From NCBI RefSeq assembly GCF_026240945.1, contig NZ_JAPFPY010000019.1:62001-126000 (forward strand): DNA of 64,000 nucleotides. Direction: 5' to 3'. Within the stretch, counting starts at the first letter, position 1; the number at the start of each line of letters is the position of its first letter. The translations under genes were made by a program, and so were the position numbers. Source of the stretch: Mycolicibacterium sp. J2 (GTDB lineage: Bacteria > Actinomycetota > Actinomycetes > Mycobacteriales > Mycobacteriaceae). The notes under the pieces were generated by a model. It was not told where the DNA came from and ran no database searches. It saw nothing but the letters and a program-made list of their open reading frames with translations. Shown one piece after another: positions 1 through 8,637 of this stretch.

Positions 1-110
1 ATCACCCTGGCCCCGAAATCGGCCAGTACCCGGGTGCACATCGGCGCCGACACCGCCTGCTCCAAGGCGATGACGGTGATACCGGACAGCGGCGCGGTAC
101 TCGAGGTCAC
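1..110 (-). CDS. CaiB/BaiF (class III) CoA transferase, N-terminal fragment
   Basis: The first 36 codons of a minus-strand gene run off the left edge. The start is a GTG at 108-110; the nearest upstream ATG is followed at once by a stop. The translation has the typical opening of family III CoA transferases: a short polar leader, then LSGITVIALEQ and later VLADFGARV. That is the Rossmann-like first strand and helix of the family (formyl-CoA transferase and alpha-methylacyl-CoA racemase relatives). These enzymes move CoA between carboxylic acids. The substrate cannot be read from this fragment. The TetR gene starts divergently 97 bp away and may regulate it (inference). Confidence 0.75.
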   Translation of the reverse strand, partial: MTSSTAPLSGITVIALEQAVSAPMCTRVLADFGARV

Positions 111-206
111 GGATTCACATAACCATGCCGCCATCGATCCCATGGCCAACAGGCGCAAATCTGCCGGCCCGATGCCAGAGCACGGTTCGCACCTGGAGAA
201 GAAGCG

Positions 207-962
207 GTGCGGCACGCCCGGACGGAGGCCGTGACCACCGCGACGTTCAGGCGTTCTCCGGTAGAGTCCAGGCATGCCCTCCCGGATCGGCAGGCGGCTG
301 AGCAGCAGGTGACCAGCGCCGGCGAAGAGCCCGCGTGGAAGCAGCGCGCGGTCGAGCGGTCCATCCAAACAGCCAAGCTTCGCGCCGCTCAACGTGTTCA
401 ACGCTTCCTCGACGCGGCACAGTCGATCATCATCGAGAAGGGCAGCACGGACTTCACCGTGCAAGAGGTCGTCGATCGGTCCCGTCAGTCACTACGCAGC
501 TTTTACCTGCAGTTCGACGGGAAGCACGAGTTGCTGCTCGCACTGTTCGAGGACGCCCTGAGCCGCTCGGCCGACCGGATCCGGGCCGCCGCCGCCAGCC
601 AGTCCGACCCGCTCGACCGGCTCAGGGTCGCGGTGCAGTCGCTGTTCGAATCATCGCGACCCGACCCCACTACCAAGCGACCGTTGTTCACCGACTTCGC
701 GCCGCGACTGCTTGCCTCTCACCCATCGGAGGCTAGGGTCGCCTACGCCCCGCTGCTGGCGCTGCTCACCGCGCTGATGGAAGAAGCGGCCGATGCGGGA
801 AAGCTGCGCACCGGCGTCAATCCACGACGGATGGCCGCGATGACGATGCAGACCGTCATGGTGGTCGCGCAGTTCGGCGGCACTGACGACATCACCGAAC
901 AGCCAGGCTCGCCGATGGACGTGTGGGACTTCGTCGCGCACGGTTTCGCCGGCTCGCCCTGA
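207..962 (+). CDS. TetR/AcrR family transcriptional regulator
   Basis: A 251-residue protein. A polar leader of about 55 residues precedes an N-terminal helix-turn-helix: RVQRFLDAAQSIIIEKG, then FTVQEVVDRS, then RSFYLQFDGKHELLLALFEDAL, which is the canonical TetR recognition-helix pattern. The C-terminal half is an alpha-helical ligand domain of unknown specificity. The GTG at 207 is favoured because GGAGAAG lies 6-8 nt upstream; an in-frame GTG at 231 has its GGAGG only 2 nt away. The gene is divergent from the CoA transferase at the left edge, the usual arrangement for local control of acyl-CoA metabolism. No clear operator palindrome was seen in the shared gap. Confidence 0.85.
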   Translation: MRHARTEAVTTATFRRSPVESRHALPDRQAAEQQVTSAGEEPAWKQRAVERSIQTAKLRAAQRVQRFLDAAQSIIIEKGSTDFTVQEVVDRSRQSLRSFYLQFDGKHELLLALFEDALSRSADRIRAAAASQSDPLDRLRVAVQSLFESSRPDPTTKRPLFTDFAPRLLASHPSEARVAYAPLLALLTALMEEAADAGKLRTGVNPRRMAAMTMQTVMVVAQFGGTDDITEQPGSPMDVWDFVAHGFAGSP

Positions 963-1121
963 CTGCCGCGCGCCTCCTGTTTATTCCCATTCACGGAATC
1001 TGTGACTTTCTCCTCGCCGGTCGGCATCTCAACGAACTTGAGGTAGCGTCTCCAGGTCATCGGCGAGTGGGGGCTGGGGTGGCCGCTTGCCCAAACTGAC
1101 GGCGGCGCAAAGGAACAGCGT

Positions 1122-1568
1122 ATGGATTCCAGAATGTTCGGCTACCTGGCAGCGGTCGCCTTCGTCTGCCTTCTGGTGTTCGCGGCGGGCATGTTCGTCC
1201 ATACCCGCCGGATACGCCTGCGACCGGTAGCGGCTTTCGGAGAAGAAGTCGGCGGTACCAAGGCGATGCTGAACAAAGTGCGCAAGCTCGAGCCGATGAC
1301 CCAGGATGAGCTCGACTTCGCCAAACAGGCGATCGCCGATCGCAGCTCACTGCTGGCATTCTCGATTCCCGCCACCATCTTCAGCCTCGGTTGCTTCTAT
1401 GTCTTGGGCAGCCTCGAGCACCTGCACGGGGCCACCCCGTCGGAGCGGACCTTTCTCGGAGTGATCCCGATGTTCTCGTCACTGAACATCACCATGCAGA
1501 TTCTGCGGAACAAGGCCCTCAAACGCCGCATTCCCCAGGTCCCCGTGGTGACGCCCCTACCGGCCTGA
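1122..1568 (+). CDS. Conserved mycobacterial membrane protein, unknown function
   Basis: 148 residues with three predicted membrane segments: about 7-27 right after the start, about 77-97 (LLAFSIPATIFSLGCFYVLG), and a weaker one near 109-128. Between the first two is a charged stretch (KVRKLEPMTQDELDFAKQAIADR), probably cytoplasmic. No catalytic motif is visible and I do not recognise the family. It precedes an mmpS-mmpL unit on the same strand by 130 bp, but the palindromic promoter lies between them, so they are probably separate transcripts. The gap 963-1121 holds no gene. Confidence 0.6.
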   Translation: MDSRMFGYLAAVAFVCLLVFAAGMFVHTRRIRLRPVAAFGEEVGGTKAMLNKVRKLEPMTQDELDFAKQAIADRSSLLAFSIPATIFSLGCFYVLGSLEHLHGATPSERTFLGVIPMFSSLNITMQILRNKALKRRIPQVPVVTPLPA

Positions 1569-1633
1569 CAGCAGATTCACAGGTCTCCAGCCTTCGCTCG
1601 ATCATGAAAGCACGGGTAATGTCCATCCATCCA

Positions 1634-1654
1634 TATATCAACATTGTTGATATA
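1634..1654. promoter_or_regulatory. Perfect 10+1+10 palindromic operator of mmpS-mmpL
   Basis: The arms TATATCAACA and TGTTGATATA are exact inverted copies around one central T. The right arm runs into TATAAA (1651-1656), a plausible -10 hexamer, so a bound dimer would block the promoter. The site is 45 bp upstream of mmpS. The symmetry is read directly; the regulator is unknown, with TetR or MarR proteins the usual controllers of mmpSL genes. Confidence 0.7.
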
Positions 1655-1698
1655 AAGCGCTGCCGTCCGTTCCGTCGGGGATGCGCAAAGGTGTTGTC

Positions 1699-2142
1699 GT
1701 GAAAGCTCAGCCATCTGGTCGCGCCCTGCTCGTGCGTGGGTGGATGCCGTTGGTGACCGTGATCGCTCTCGCCATCGGCGCGCTGTGCATGTGGAAGGTC
1801 CACGAGATGTCCGCGCCCGGACCTGTCGTCGCGGTGAACCTGCCACAGGCGCCACCAGAATTCACCCCGAAGAAGCTGACCTACGAGTTGTACGGTTCGG
1901 CCGGCAGCGGCGGGATCGTCTCCTACGTCGATATCGACGGGCATCCGCACCAGGAGGACCTGACCGCTCTGCCATGGTCGCACGACGAGACGACGACCCT
2001 GACGGTGGTGTCCGGGAGCCTGTCGGCACAGGTGCGGGGCGGCCAGGTCGGATGCCGAATCCTGGTGAATGACGTTGTGCGCGATGAGCATTCTGACGAC
2101 CGTCAGGACGCCAACGTCACCTGCCGGGTGAAGTCGGCATGA
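1699..2142 (+). CDS. MmpS family membrane accessory protein
   Basis: About 147 residues from the GTG at 1699, chosen for AAAGG 7 nt upstream; an ATG at 1681 would add six residues but has no well-spaced ribosome site. One N-terminal transmembrane helix (PLVTVIALAIGALCMWKV) leads to a periplasmic beta-domain with the MmpS core: LTYELYGSAGSGGIVSYVDIDG, a PW motif, and two cysteines near the end that probably pair. MmpS proteins partner MmpL transporters in exporting lipids or siderophores, or in drug efflux. The stop overlaps a 69-bp repeat-like spacer that leads straight into mmpL, so the two genes are translationally linked. Confidence 0.88.
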   Translation: MKAQPSGRALLVRGWMPLVTVIALAIGALCMWKVHEMSAPGPVVAVNLPQAPPEFTPKKLTYELYGSAGSGGIVSYVDIDGHPHQEDLTALPWSHDETTTLTVVSGSLSAQVRGGQVGCRILVNDVVRDEHSDDRQDANVTCRVKSA

Positions 2143-2207
2143 GCGACGCTTGCGAGCGAATCGCAGATCTGGCATGCGGAGTCCGAGCCTGCGAGGACGC
2201 CGCATGA
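2139..2207 (+). repeat. MIRU-like spacer with ATGA overlaps at both ends
   Basis: The element between mmpS and mmpL begins with ATGAGCG overlapping the mmpS stop and ends with ATGAGCG overlapping the mmpL start. Between them is a 22-codon open frame (Met-Ser-Asp-Ala-Cys-Glu...) whose ATG shares ATGA with the mmpS stop and whose TGA shares ATGA with the mmpL start. This is the architecture described for mycobacterial interspersed repetitive units. A second intact copy was not found in this window, so its repeat status is inferred. Confidence 0.45.
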
Positions 2208-5062
2208 GCGCGCACAGGGCAGGTCGACCCTTCTTCGCCAGGATGGTCCGCATCCTGGCTGTCCCGATCATCGTGTTCTGGGCGATCCTGGCGGTGTGCA
2301 CCAACACCTTCGTCCCGCAGGTGGAACGGGTGGCCGAGGAGCTCGCCGGCCCACTGGTGCCGCACTATGCCCCGTCGCAGGTCGCCATGCTGCAGATCGG
2401 GCAGAAGTTCCAGGAGTCCACCTCCACCAGCATGACGATGCTGGTGCTGGAGGCCGACCATCCACTGGCCGAAGCCGACCATCAGTACTACGACGACCTG
2501 GTGCGTCGGCTGCGCGCCGATACCGCGCACGTCCAGTACGTGATGGACACCTGGGGCCGGCCGATCACGGCCGCCGGTGCCCAGAGTTTGGACGGCAAGT
2601 CCGCCTACGTGCTGCTGCGACTGGCCGGCGATATCGGGCAGATCCAGGCCAACGACTCCGTCAACGCGGTGCGCGACGTCGTCGCGAAAGACACTCCCCC
2701 ACAGGGTCTGAAGGTCTATGTCAGCGGCGCGGCGCCGCTGGCCGCGGACACGGTGAACATCGCGAACTCCAGCCTGAACAACATCACCATCGTCACGATC
2801 TTCCTCATCATCTTCATGCTGCTGGTGGTCTACCGTTCGATCACCACGCTCCTGGTGCCGTTGTTCGGGGTGTTGGTGCTCATGCTGGCCGCCAAGGGCG
2901 TGATCGCGACCCTCGGGCATTTCGGCTACATCGAGCTGTCCTCATTTGCCGTCAACATGGTCGTCTCGCTGACGTTGGGGGCGGGCACCGACTACGGCAT
3001 TTTCCTGCTGGGCCGTTACCACGAGGCACGCCTGAATGGTGAAACTCGTGAGGACGCCTACTATTCCGCGTACCGCGGTGTATCGCACGTCATCATCGGC
3101 TCCGGGCTGACGATCGCCGGGGCGTGCTTCTGCCTGAGTTTCGCGCGGCTGAACTACTTCCACACCATGGGCCCCGCGGTGGCGATCAGCATGGTGCTCA
3201 CCATCACCGGCGCGCTCACGTTGGTGCCCGCGCTGCTCAGCCTGGGCAGTCTGTTCGGGTTGTTCGATCCGAAACGGAAGGTGAAGGCCAAACTCTATCG
3301 GCGCATCGGCACCAGCGTGGTGCGCTGGCCCAAGCCGATCCTGGTCGCCGCCGTCACGATTGTCTCGCTCGGCGCGGTGTTCGTCCCGACCTACCGGGTG
3401 AGTTACGACGACCGTGCCTATCAGCCGGCCGATGCCCCTGCCAATCAGGGATTCCGGGCCGCGGACCGGCACTTTCCGCAGAGCAAGCTGTTCAGCGAGA
3501 TGCTGATGATCGAGTCCGACCACGACATGCGCAATTCGGCGGACTTCATCTCGCTGGACCGTGCCGCCAAGGCGCTGATGCGCCTGCCCGGTGTGGCCAT
3601 GGTGCAGAGCATCACCCGGCCGATGGGCCGGGCGCTCGAACATGCCAGCTTGCCTTATCTTTTCACCACTCAAGGCAGCGGCAATGGGATGCAGCTGCCG
3701 TTCGTGCGGCAGTCCAACAGCAATACCGATCAGCAGGCGCAGATCATGGCGCACACCATCACGGTGCTGCAGAAGATGATCGCCCTGACCCAGAACCTGG
3801 CCGACGAGATGCACAACACCGTCGTCACCATGGAGGACATGCAGCAGGTCACCGACCAGATGAATTCCGAGGTCGCCAACCTTGACGATTTCATGCGCCC
3901 GCTGCGCAATTATTTCTATTGGGAGCCGCACTGTTTCGACATCCCGGCATGTTGGGCGTTCCGTTCGCTGTTCGACATGCTCGACAGCGTGGACAGTCTG
4001 GCCGGTGACATCAAGGACGCGGTGGCCTCGTTGGAGGTCGTCGACAAGCTGCTGCCCCAGATGGTGTCGCAACTGAAGATCATGGCCGACGACATGCAGG
4101 GGCTGCAGGCACTGATCGTCAACACGTACGGGCCGTCCAACATCCAGGCCGACAACACCGACCAGACGTTCGACGACATGATCAACGTGGGCAACGACTT
4201 CGACATCGCACGCAGCGACGACTTCTTCTACATACCGCGGGAAGCCTTCGACAACGAGGACATCAAGACCGGCGAGCAGTTGATGATGTCACCGGACGGT
4301 AAGGCAGCTCGGCTCATCGTCACTCATGAAGGCAATGCCATGGGACAGGAAGGCATCGACCACGTCCAGCAGTTTCCCGACGCCATCAAGGTTGCACTGA
4401 AAGAGACCTCGCTGGCGGGCGCCAAAATCTACATCGGCGGGTCGGGGTCGAACAACCGGGATATCCAGGAGTACGCCAAAGCCGACTTGCTGATCGCGGC
4501 GATCGCCGCCTTCGTGCTGATCTTCCTCATCATGATGTTCATCACGCGAAGCTTGGTGGCGGCCTTGGTGATTCCGGGCACCGTCGCGTTCTCGTTCGCC
4601 GGTGCGTTCGGGTTGTCCGTGCTGATCTGGCAGCACCTGATCGGCCTGCCACTGCACTGGCTGATCCTGCCGCTGACGTTCATCATCCTGGTGGCGGTGG
4701 GCTCCGACTACAACCTGTTGTTGATCGCCAGGTTGAAAGAGGAGGTGCACGCCGGGATCAACACCGGACTGGTCCGCGCTCTCGGCAGCACCGGCGGCGT
4801 GGTGACTTCGGCCGGGCTGGTGTTCGCGTTCACCATGCTGGCCATGCTGTCCAGCGATCTCCGTACCATCGGCCAGCTCGGCTCGACCGTGTGCATCGGG
4901 CTGCTGCTCGATACCTTGATCGTGCGGTCGTTCATCGTGCCGTGCCTGGTGCGGCTGCTCGGCCCATGGTTCTGGTGGCCGACGTTCATCCGGCAGCGTC
5001 CCCTGCCCCCGCGCCTGCGTGCCCGGCGGACGCCCCCGGAGCCGTCGACGACGCCCGTGTGA
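2204..5062 (+). CDS. MmpL family RND transporter
   Basis: A 952-residue inner-membrane transporter. The ATG at 2204 is preceded by GAGG at 7 nt and overlaps the spacer ORF stop; upstream frame extension is mere spacer. Layout: TM1 at about 14-34, a periplasmic loop, TM2-6 around 190-380 including SLTLGAGTDYGIFLLGRYHEAR, the long second periplasmic domain with the family signature YFYWEPHCFDIPACW, then TM7-12 with ILVAVGSDYNLLLIARLKEE. The Asp-Tyr pairs in both halves are the proton-relay residues of MmpL3-type proteins. It works with the upstream MmpS. Its neighbour is a carboxylic acid reductase, which hints at export of a fatty-acid-derived product, but the substrate is unknown. Confidence 0.93.
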   Translation: MSAHRAGRPFFARMVRILAVPIIVFWAILAVCTNTFVPQVERVAEELAGPLVPHYAPSQVAMLQIGQKFQESTSTSMTMLVLEADHPLAEADHQYYDDLVRRLRADTAHVQYVMDTWGRPITAAGAQSLDGKSAYVLLRLAGDIGQIQANDSVNAVRDVVAKDTPPQGLKVYVSGAAPLAADTVNIANSSLNNITIVTIFLIIFMLLVVYRSITTLLVPLFGVLVLMLAAKGVIATLGHFGYIELSSFAVNMVVSLTLGAGTDYGIFLLGRYHEARLNGETREDAYYSAYRGVSHVIIGSGLTIAGACFCLSFARLNYFHTMGPAVAISMVLTITGALTLVPALLSLGSLFGLFDPKRKVKAKLYRRIGTSVVRWPKPILVAAVTIVSLGAVFVPTYRVSYDDRAYQPADAPANQGFRAADRHFPQSKLFSEMLMIESDHDMRNSADFISLDRAAKALMRLPGVAMVQSITRPMGRALEHASLPYLFTTQGSGNGMQLPFVRQSNSNTDQQAQIMAHTITVLQKMIALTQNLADEMHNTVVTMEDMQQVTDQMNSEVANLDDFMRPLRNYFYWEPHCFDIPACWAFRSLFDMLDSVDSLAGDIKDAVASLEVVDKLLPQMVSQLKIMADDMQGLQALIVNTYGPSNIQADNTDQTFDDMINVGNDFDIARSDDFFYIPREAFDNEDIKTGEQLMMSPDGKAARLIVTHEGNAMGQEGIDHVQQFPDAIKVALKETSLAGAKIYIGGSGSNNRDIQEYAKADLLIAAIAAFVLIFLIMMFITRSLVAALVIPGTVAFSFAGAFGLSVLIWQHLIGLPLHWLILPLTFIILVAVGSDYNLLLIARLKEEVHAGINTGLVRALGSTGGVVTSAGLVFAFTMLAMLSSDLRTIGQLGSTVCIGLLLDTLIVRSFIVPCLVRLLGPWFWWPTFIRQRPLPPRLRARRTPPEPSTTPV

Positions 5063-5091
5063 CCTGCGTGTGGCCGCCGCTTCCCATCTAG

Positions 5092-5108
5092 GTATAGTTA
5101 GATATACT
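5092..5108 (+). promoter_or_regulatory. Putative car promoter with inverted repeat
   Basis: GTATA (5092-5096) and TATAC (5103-5107) form an inverted repeat around six bases. The right arm is part of TATACT, a good -10 hexamer at 5103-5108. No convincing -35 is seen. The site lies about 29 bp before the car start codon, which has its own AAAGG six bases upstream. This could be both promoter and TetR-type operator. Confidence 0.45.
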
Positions 5109-5136
5109 CAGATGAGATGCCGATGAAAGGTGCGCC

Positions 5137-8100
5137 ATGACCACCGAGTTCCGCCGGGACGTCCGGACCGAACGACTCGCCTGGCTGTATGCCACCGACA
5201 CCGACCTGCAGGGGGCGCGTCCATCGGCCGCCGTCGTGGAGGCAGCGCGTCGGCCCGGCACGCGGCTGGCCGAGATCCTGCGGATCTACGCCGAGAGTTA
5301 TGCCGACCGGCCCGCCCTCGGCACCCGCGCCGACTCGGTGATCCGGAACCCGGCCACCGGCCGCACCGAGCAGCAGTTTCTGCAGCGCTTCGACACCATC
5401 ACCTACCGGCGCCTGTGGTCCAACGTACGGGCCATCGCGGCAGCCTGGAGCTCCGATGCACAGCCGGTGCGTCCCGGCGACTTCGTGGCCACCATCGGTT
5501 TCGCCAGCGCCGACTACCTGACCGTCGACCTGGTCACCAACTATCTGGGGTTGGTGGCCGTTCCGCTGCAGCACAACTCACCGTCATCGCGGCTCCAGCC
5601 GATCTTGGCCGAGACGGAACCGAGAGTGCTGGCCGTCAGCGCCGCCTACCTGGACCTCGCCGTCGAGTGCGCCGCGCAGAGCCCGTCGGTCCGCCGGCTC
5701 ACCGTTTTCGACTACCAACCGGCGATCGACGACCAACGGGAAGCACTGCACCGCGCCCGCACCCGGCTGGCGGACCACTCCATCACCATCGAGATCCTGA
5801 CCGATGTCATCGCCCGCGGCGAAGGACTTCCGGTGCCGCCCGGTTACGACGGGTCCGACGATCAGCGGCTGGCCATGATCCTGTACACGTCCGGCAGCAC
5901 CGGATTGCCCAAGGGCGCGATGTGGACCGAACGCATGCTGGCCATGATGTGGACCAGCGGATTCGTCGCCGACGGCGAGGTACCCGTGCGCAACGTCAAC
6001 TTCATGCCGCTCAACCACCTCGGTGGCCGCATCGCCCTGGTCGCCTCGTTCCAGGCTGGTGGCACGAGCTATTTCGTTCCTGAGCCGGACCTGTCCACCT
6101 TGTTCGAGGACTGGCAACTGGTCCGCCCCACCCAACTTGCAGTGGTACCGAGAGTCGTCGACATGCTCTACCAGCGTTATCAGACCCGGGTCGACCGGTT
6201 ACGCAGCGACGGTGAGTCCGCAGCCGAGGCTGCCGCCCACGCCAAGACCGAACTGCGCGAACACCTGTTGGGCGGTCGCGTGCTCAACGGATTCGTCGGC
6301 ACCGCACCCTTGGCACCGGAGATGCGGACCTTCCTCGAAAGCACCGTGCAGGCACCGCTGTTCGACGTGTATGGCCTCACCGAGGTCGGTGGGGTGACCC
6401 GCGACGGCGTCGTCAGTCGACCGCCGGTGCTCGACTACAAACTGGTCGACGTGCCCGAACTCGGTTACTTCGGTACCGACCGCCCGTATCCGCGTGGTGA
6501 GCTGCTGGTGAAGACCGCGACCGCGACACCGGGGTACTACAAGCGGGCCGGCGTGACGGCCGAGGTCTTCGACGCCGACGGGTACTACCGCACCGGTGAC
6601 GTGATGGCCCAGATCGGACCCGACCACCTGGTGTATGTCGACCGCCGCAACAACGTCATCAAACTCGCCCAGGGTGAATTCGTCGCGGTCTCCCACTTGG
6701 AAGCCGTGTACACCGGTGCGCCTCTGGTACGGCAGATCTTCGTCTACGGCAACAGCGAACGGTCATCGCTGTTGGCCGTCATCGTGCCCACCGACGAAGG
6801 GCTCGCCCGCCATCGTGACCACGACGACTTGAAGGCGGCGCTGCTCGACGCGCTGCGGGACACCGCGCGCGGGGCCGAGCTGCAGTCGTATGAGGTGCCT
6901 GTCGACTTCCTGATCGAAACGCAGCCGTTCACCACCGCCAACGGTCTGCTCTCCGGCGTCGGTAAACTCCTGCGGCCCAAGCTCAAAGAACACTACGGGC
7001 AGCGCTTGGAGCAGCTCTACATTGACGTGGCAACGGCCCGCACCGACGAGTTACGCGCCCTGAGAGAAGCCGCCGCGACGCAACCGGTGCTGACCACCGT
7101 GGTCAATGCCGCCCAGGCGCTGCTCGGGTTGCCGGGGGCGGCGCCGAACGCCGACGAGCACTTCACCGATTTGGGCGGGGATTCGTTGTCCGCGTTGAAC
7201 TTCTCGAATCTCCTCGGCGATGTGCTCGGCGTGGAGGTGCCCGTCGGGGTCATCATCGGACCCTCAGCAGATCTCGCGGCGGTGGCGGACTACGTCGAAT
7301 CCGAGCGCGCGTCGGGTGGTACCCGTCCCACCGTGGCAAGCGTGCACGGCACTGGCCTCAGCTCCGTCTCCGCCGCGGACCTCACGTTGGACAAGTTCAT
7401 CGACGATGCCACCTTGGCCGCGGCACCGTCCGCGCTGCCGGTCCCCGACCGGGTACAGACCGTGCTGATGACCGGCGCCAACGGGTATCTGGGCCGGTTC
7501 CTGACGCTGGAGTGGTTGCAGCGGTTGGCGGCCACCGGCGGTCGGATGATCGCCCTGGTACGTGGCGACGATGTCGAGACTGCACGGCTGCGCCTGGCCA
7601 AGGCGTTCGAGTCGGATCCCGCGATGGCGCAGGAATTCCGGGTACTGGCTGCCGATCATCTGGAAGTGCTTCCCGGCGATATCGGTGAACCGAACCTCGG
7701 GCTCGATGATGCGACGTGGCACCGGCTGGCTCACGAGGTCGACCTCGTGGTCCACCCCGCGGCGCTGGTCAACCACGTGTTGCCGTACGGACAACTGTTC
7801 GGCCCCAACGTCGTCGGCACCGCAGAGGTGATCCGGCTTTCGATCAGTCACCGACTCAAGCCGGTGACCTACCTGTCGACCGTCGCCGTCGCCATGACGG
7901 TGCCGGACTTCGTCGAGGATGGCGACATCCGGGAGGTGAGCGCCAAGCGGTCGCTGGACGACGGATACGCCAACGGATACGCGACCAGCAAGTGGGCCGG
8001 CGAGGTACTTCTGCGTGAGGCCCATGACCTGTGCGGGCTGCCGGTCAGCGTCTTCCGTTCCGATCTGATCCTGGCGCACAGCAGGTTCAGCGGCCAGCTC

Positions 8101-8637
8101 AACATTCCGGACGCGTTCACCAGGCTGGTGATCAGTGTGGTGGCAACGGGGCTGGCCCCGCGCACCTTCTACGTCGAGGACGGATCCGGTGAGCGCCCGC
8201 GCGCGCACTATGACGGCTTGCCTGCCGATTTCGTCGCCGACGCCATCACCACCCTCGGCGGCCACAGCCTGGATGGCTTCCGGTCCTACGACGTGATGAA
8301 CCCGCACGACGACGGCATCTCACTCGATGTGATCGTGGACTGGTTGATCGACGCGGGCGTTTCGATCACCCGGGTGGACGATCACACCGAGTGGGTGCAC
8401 CGCTTCGAGGGCGCACTACGGTCTCTGCCGGAGCAGCAGCGGCAGCGCTCCGTCCTGGCGCTGCTGGATGCGTATCGGCACCCGGAACGGCCGCTGCGCG
8501 GCGCGGTGGCACCCACAGCGGTGTTCCGCGAAGCCGTCCGGTCGGCAAAAATCGGCCCAGCACAGGATATTCCGCACATCACCGAGGACTTGATCCGCAA
8601 GTATCTCACCGACCTGGCCCGGCTGGGCGTGCTCTGA
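5137..8637 (+). CDS. car: Carboxylic acid reductase (ATP/NADPH-dependent, FadD9-like)
   Basis: 1166 residues, the full length of mycobacterial CARs, in three domains. An AMP-binding adenylation domain carries LYTSGSTGLPKGAM at about 249-262. A carrier domain carries LGGDSL with phosphopantetheine Ser683. A C-terminal thioester reductase carries the Rossmann motif TGANGYLG near 779-786 and Tyr948-x3-Lys952 (YATSK). The enzyme activates a carboxylic acid as acyl-AMP, loads it on the carrier and releases it as aldehyde with NADPH; a phosphopantetheinyl transferase is needed from elsewhere. It lies 74 bp behind mmpL, on the same strand but with its own probable promoter. Its stop abuts the stop of the convergent Ag85-like gene with no bases between. 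The natural substrate is not evident. Confidence 0.95.
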   Translation: MTTEFRRDVRTERLAWLYATDTDLQGARPSAAVVEAARRPGTRLAEILRIYAESYADRPALGTRADSVIRNPATGRTEQQFLQRFDTITYRRLWSNVRAIAAAWSSDAQPVRPGDFVATIGFASADYLTVDLVTNYLGLVAVPLQHNSPSSRLQPILAETEPRVLAVSAAYLDLAVECAAQSPSVRRLTVFDYQPAIDDQREALHRARTRLADHSITIEILTDVIARGEGLPVPPGYDGSDDQRLAMILYTSGSTGLPKGAMWTERMLAMMWTSGFVADGEVPVRNVNFMPLNHLGGRIALVASFQAGGTSYFVPEPDLSTLFEDWQLVRPTQLAVVPRVVDMLYQRYQTRVDRLRSDGESAAEAAAHAKTELREHLLGGRVLNGFVGTAPLAPEMRTFLESTVQAPLFDVYGLTEVGGVTRDGVVSRPPVLDYKLVDVPELGYFGTDRPYPRGELLVKTATATPGYYKRAGVTAEVFDADGYYRTGDVMAQIGPDHLVYVDRRNNVIKLAQGEFVAVSHLEAVYTGAPLVRQIFVYGNSERSSLLAVIVPTDEGLARHRDHDDLKAALLDALRDTARGAELQSYEVPVDFLIETQPFTTANGLLSGVGKLLRPKLKEHYGQRLEQLYIDVATARTDELRALREAAATQPVLTTVVNAAQALLGLPGAAPNADEHFTDLGGDSLSALNFSNLLGDVLGVEVPVGVIIGPSADLAAVADYVESERASGGTRPTVASVHGTGLSSVSAADLTLDKFIDDATLAAAPSALPVPDRVQTVLMTGANGYLGRFLTLEWLQRLAATGGRMIALVRGDDVETARLRLAKAFESDPAMAQEFRVLAADHLEVLPGDIGEPNLGLDDATWHRLAHEVDLVVHPAALVNHVLPYGQLFGPNVVGTAEVIRLSISHRLKPVTYLSTVAVAMTVPDFVEDGDIREVSAKRSLDDGYANGYATSKWAGEVLLREAHDLCGLPVSVFRSDLILAHSRFSGQLNIPDAFTRLVISVVATGLAPRTFYVEDGSGERPRAHYDGLPADFVADAITTLGGHSLDGFRSYDVMNPHDDGISLDVIVDWLIDAGVSITRVDDHTEWVHRFEGALRSLPEQQRQRSVLALLDAYRHPERPLRGAVAPTAVFREAVRSAKIGPAQDIPHITEDLIRKYLTDLARLGVL

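Noticed and set aside
991..1005. Near-palindrome TCACGGAATCTGTGA as a CRP-like site
   Set aside because: Half-sites are in the wrong orientation for the TGTGA-N6-TCACA consensus and there are mismatches; no gene start is close enough.
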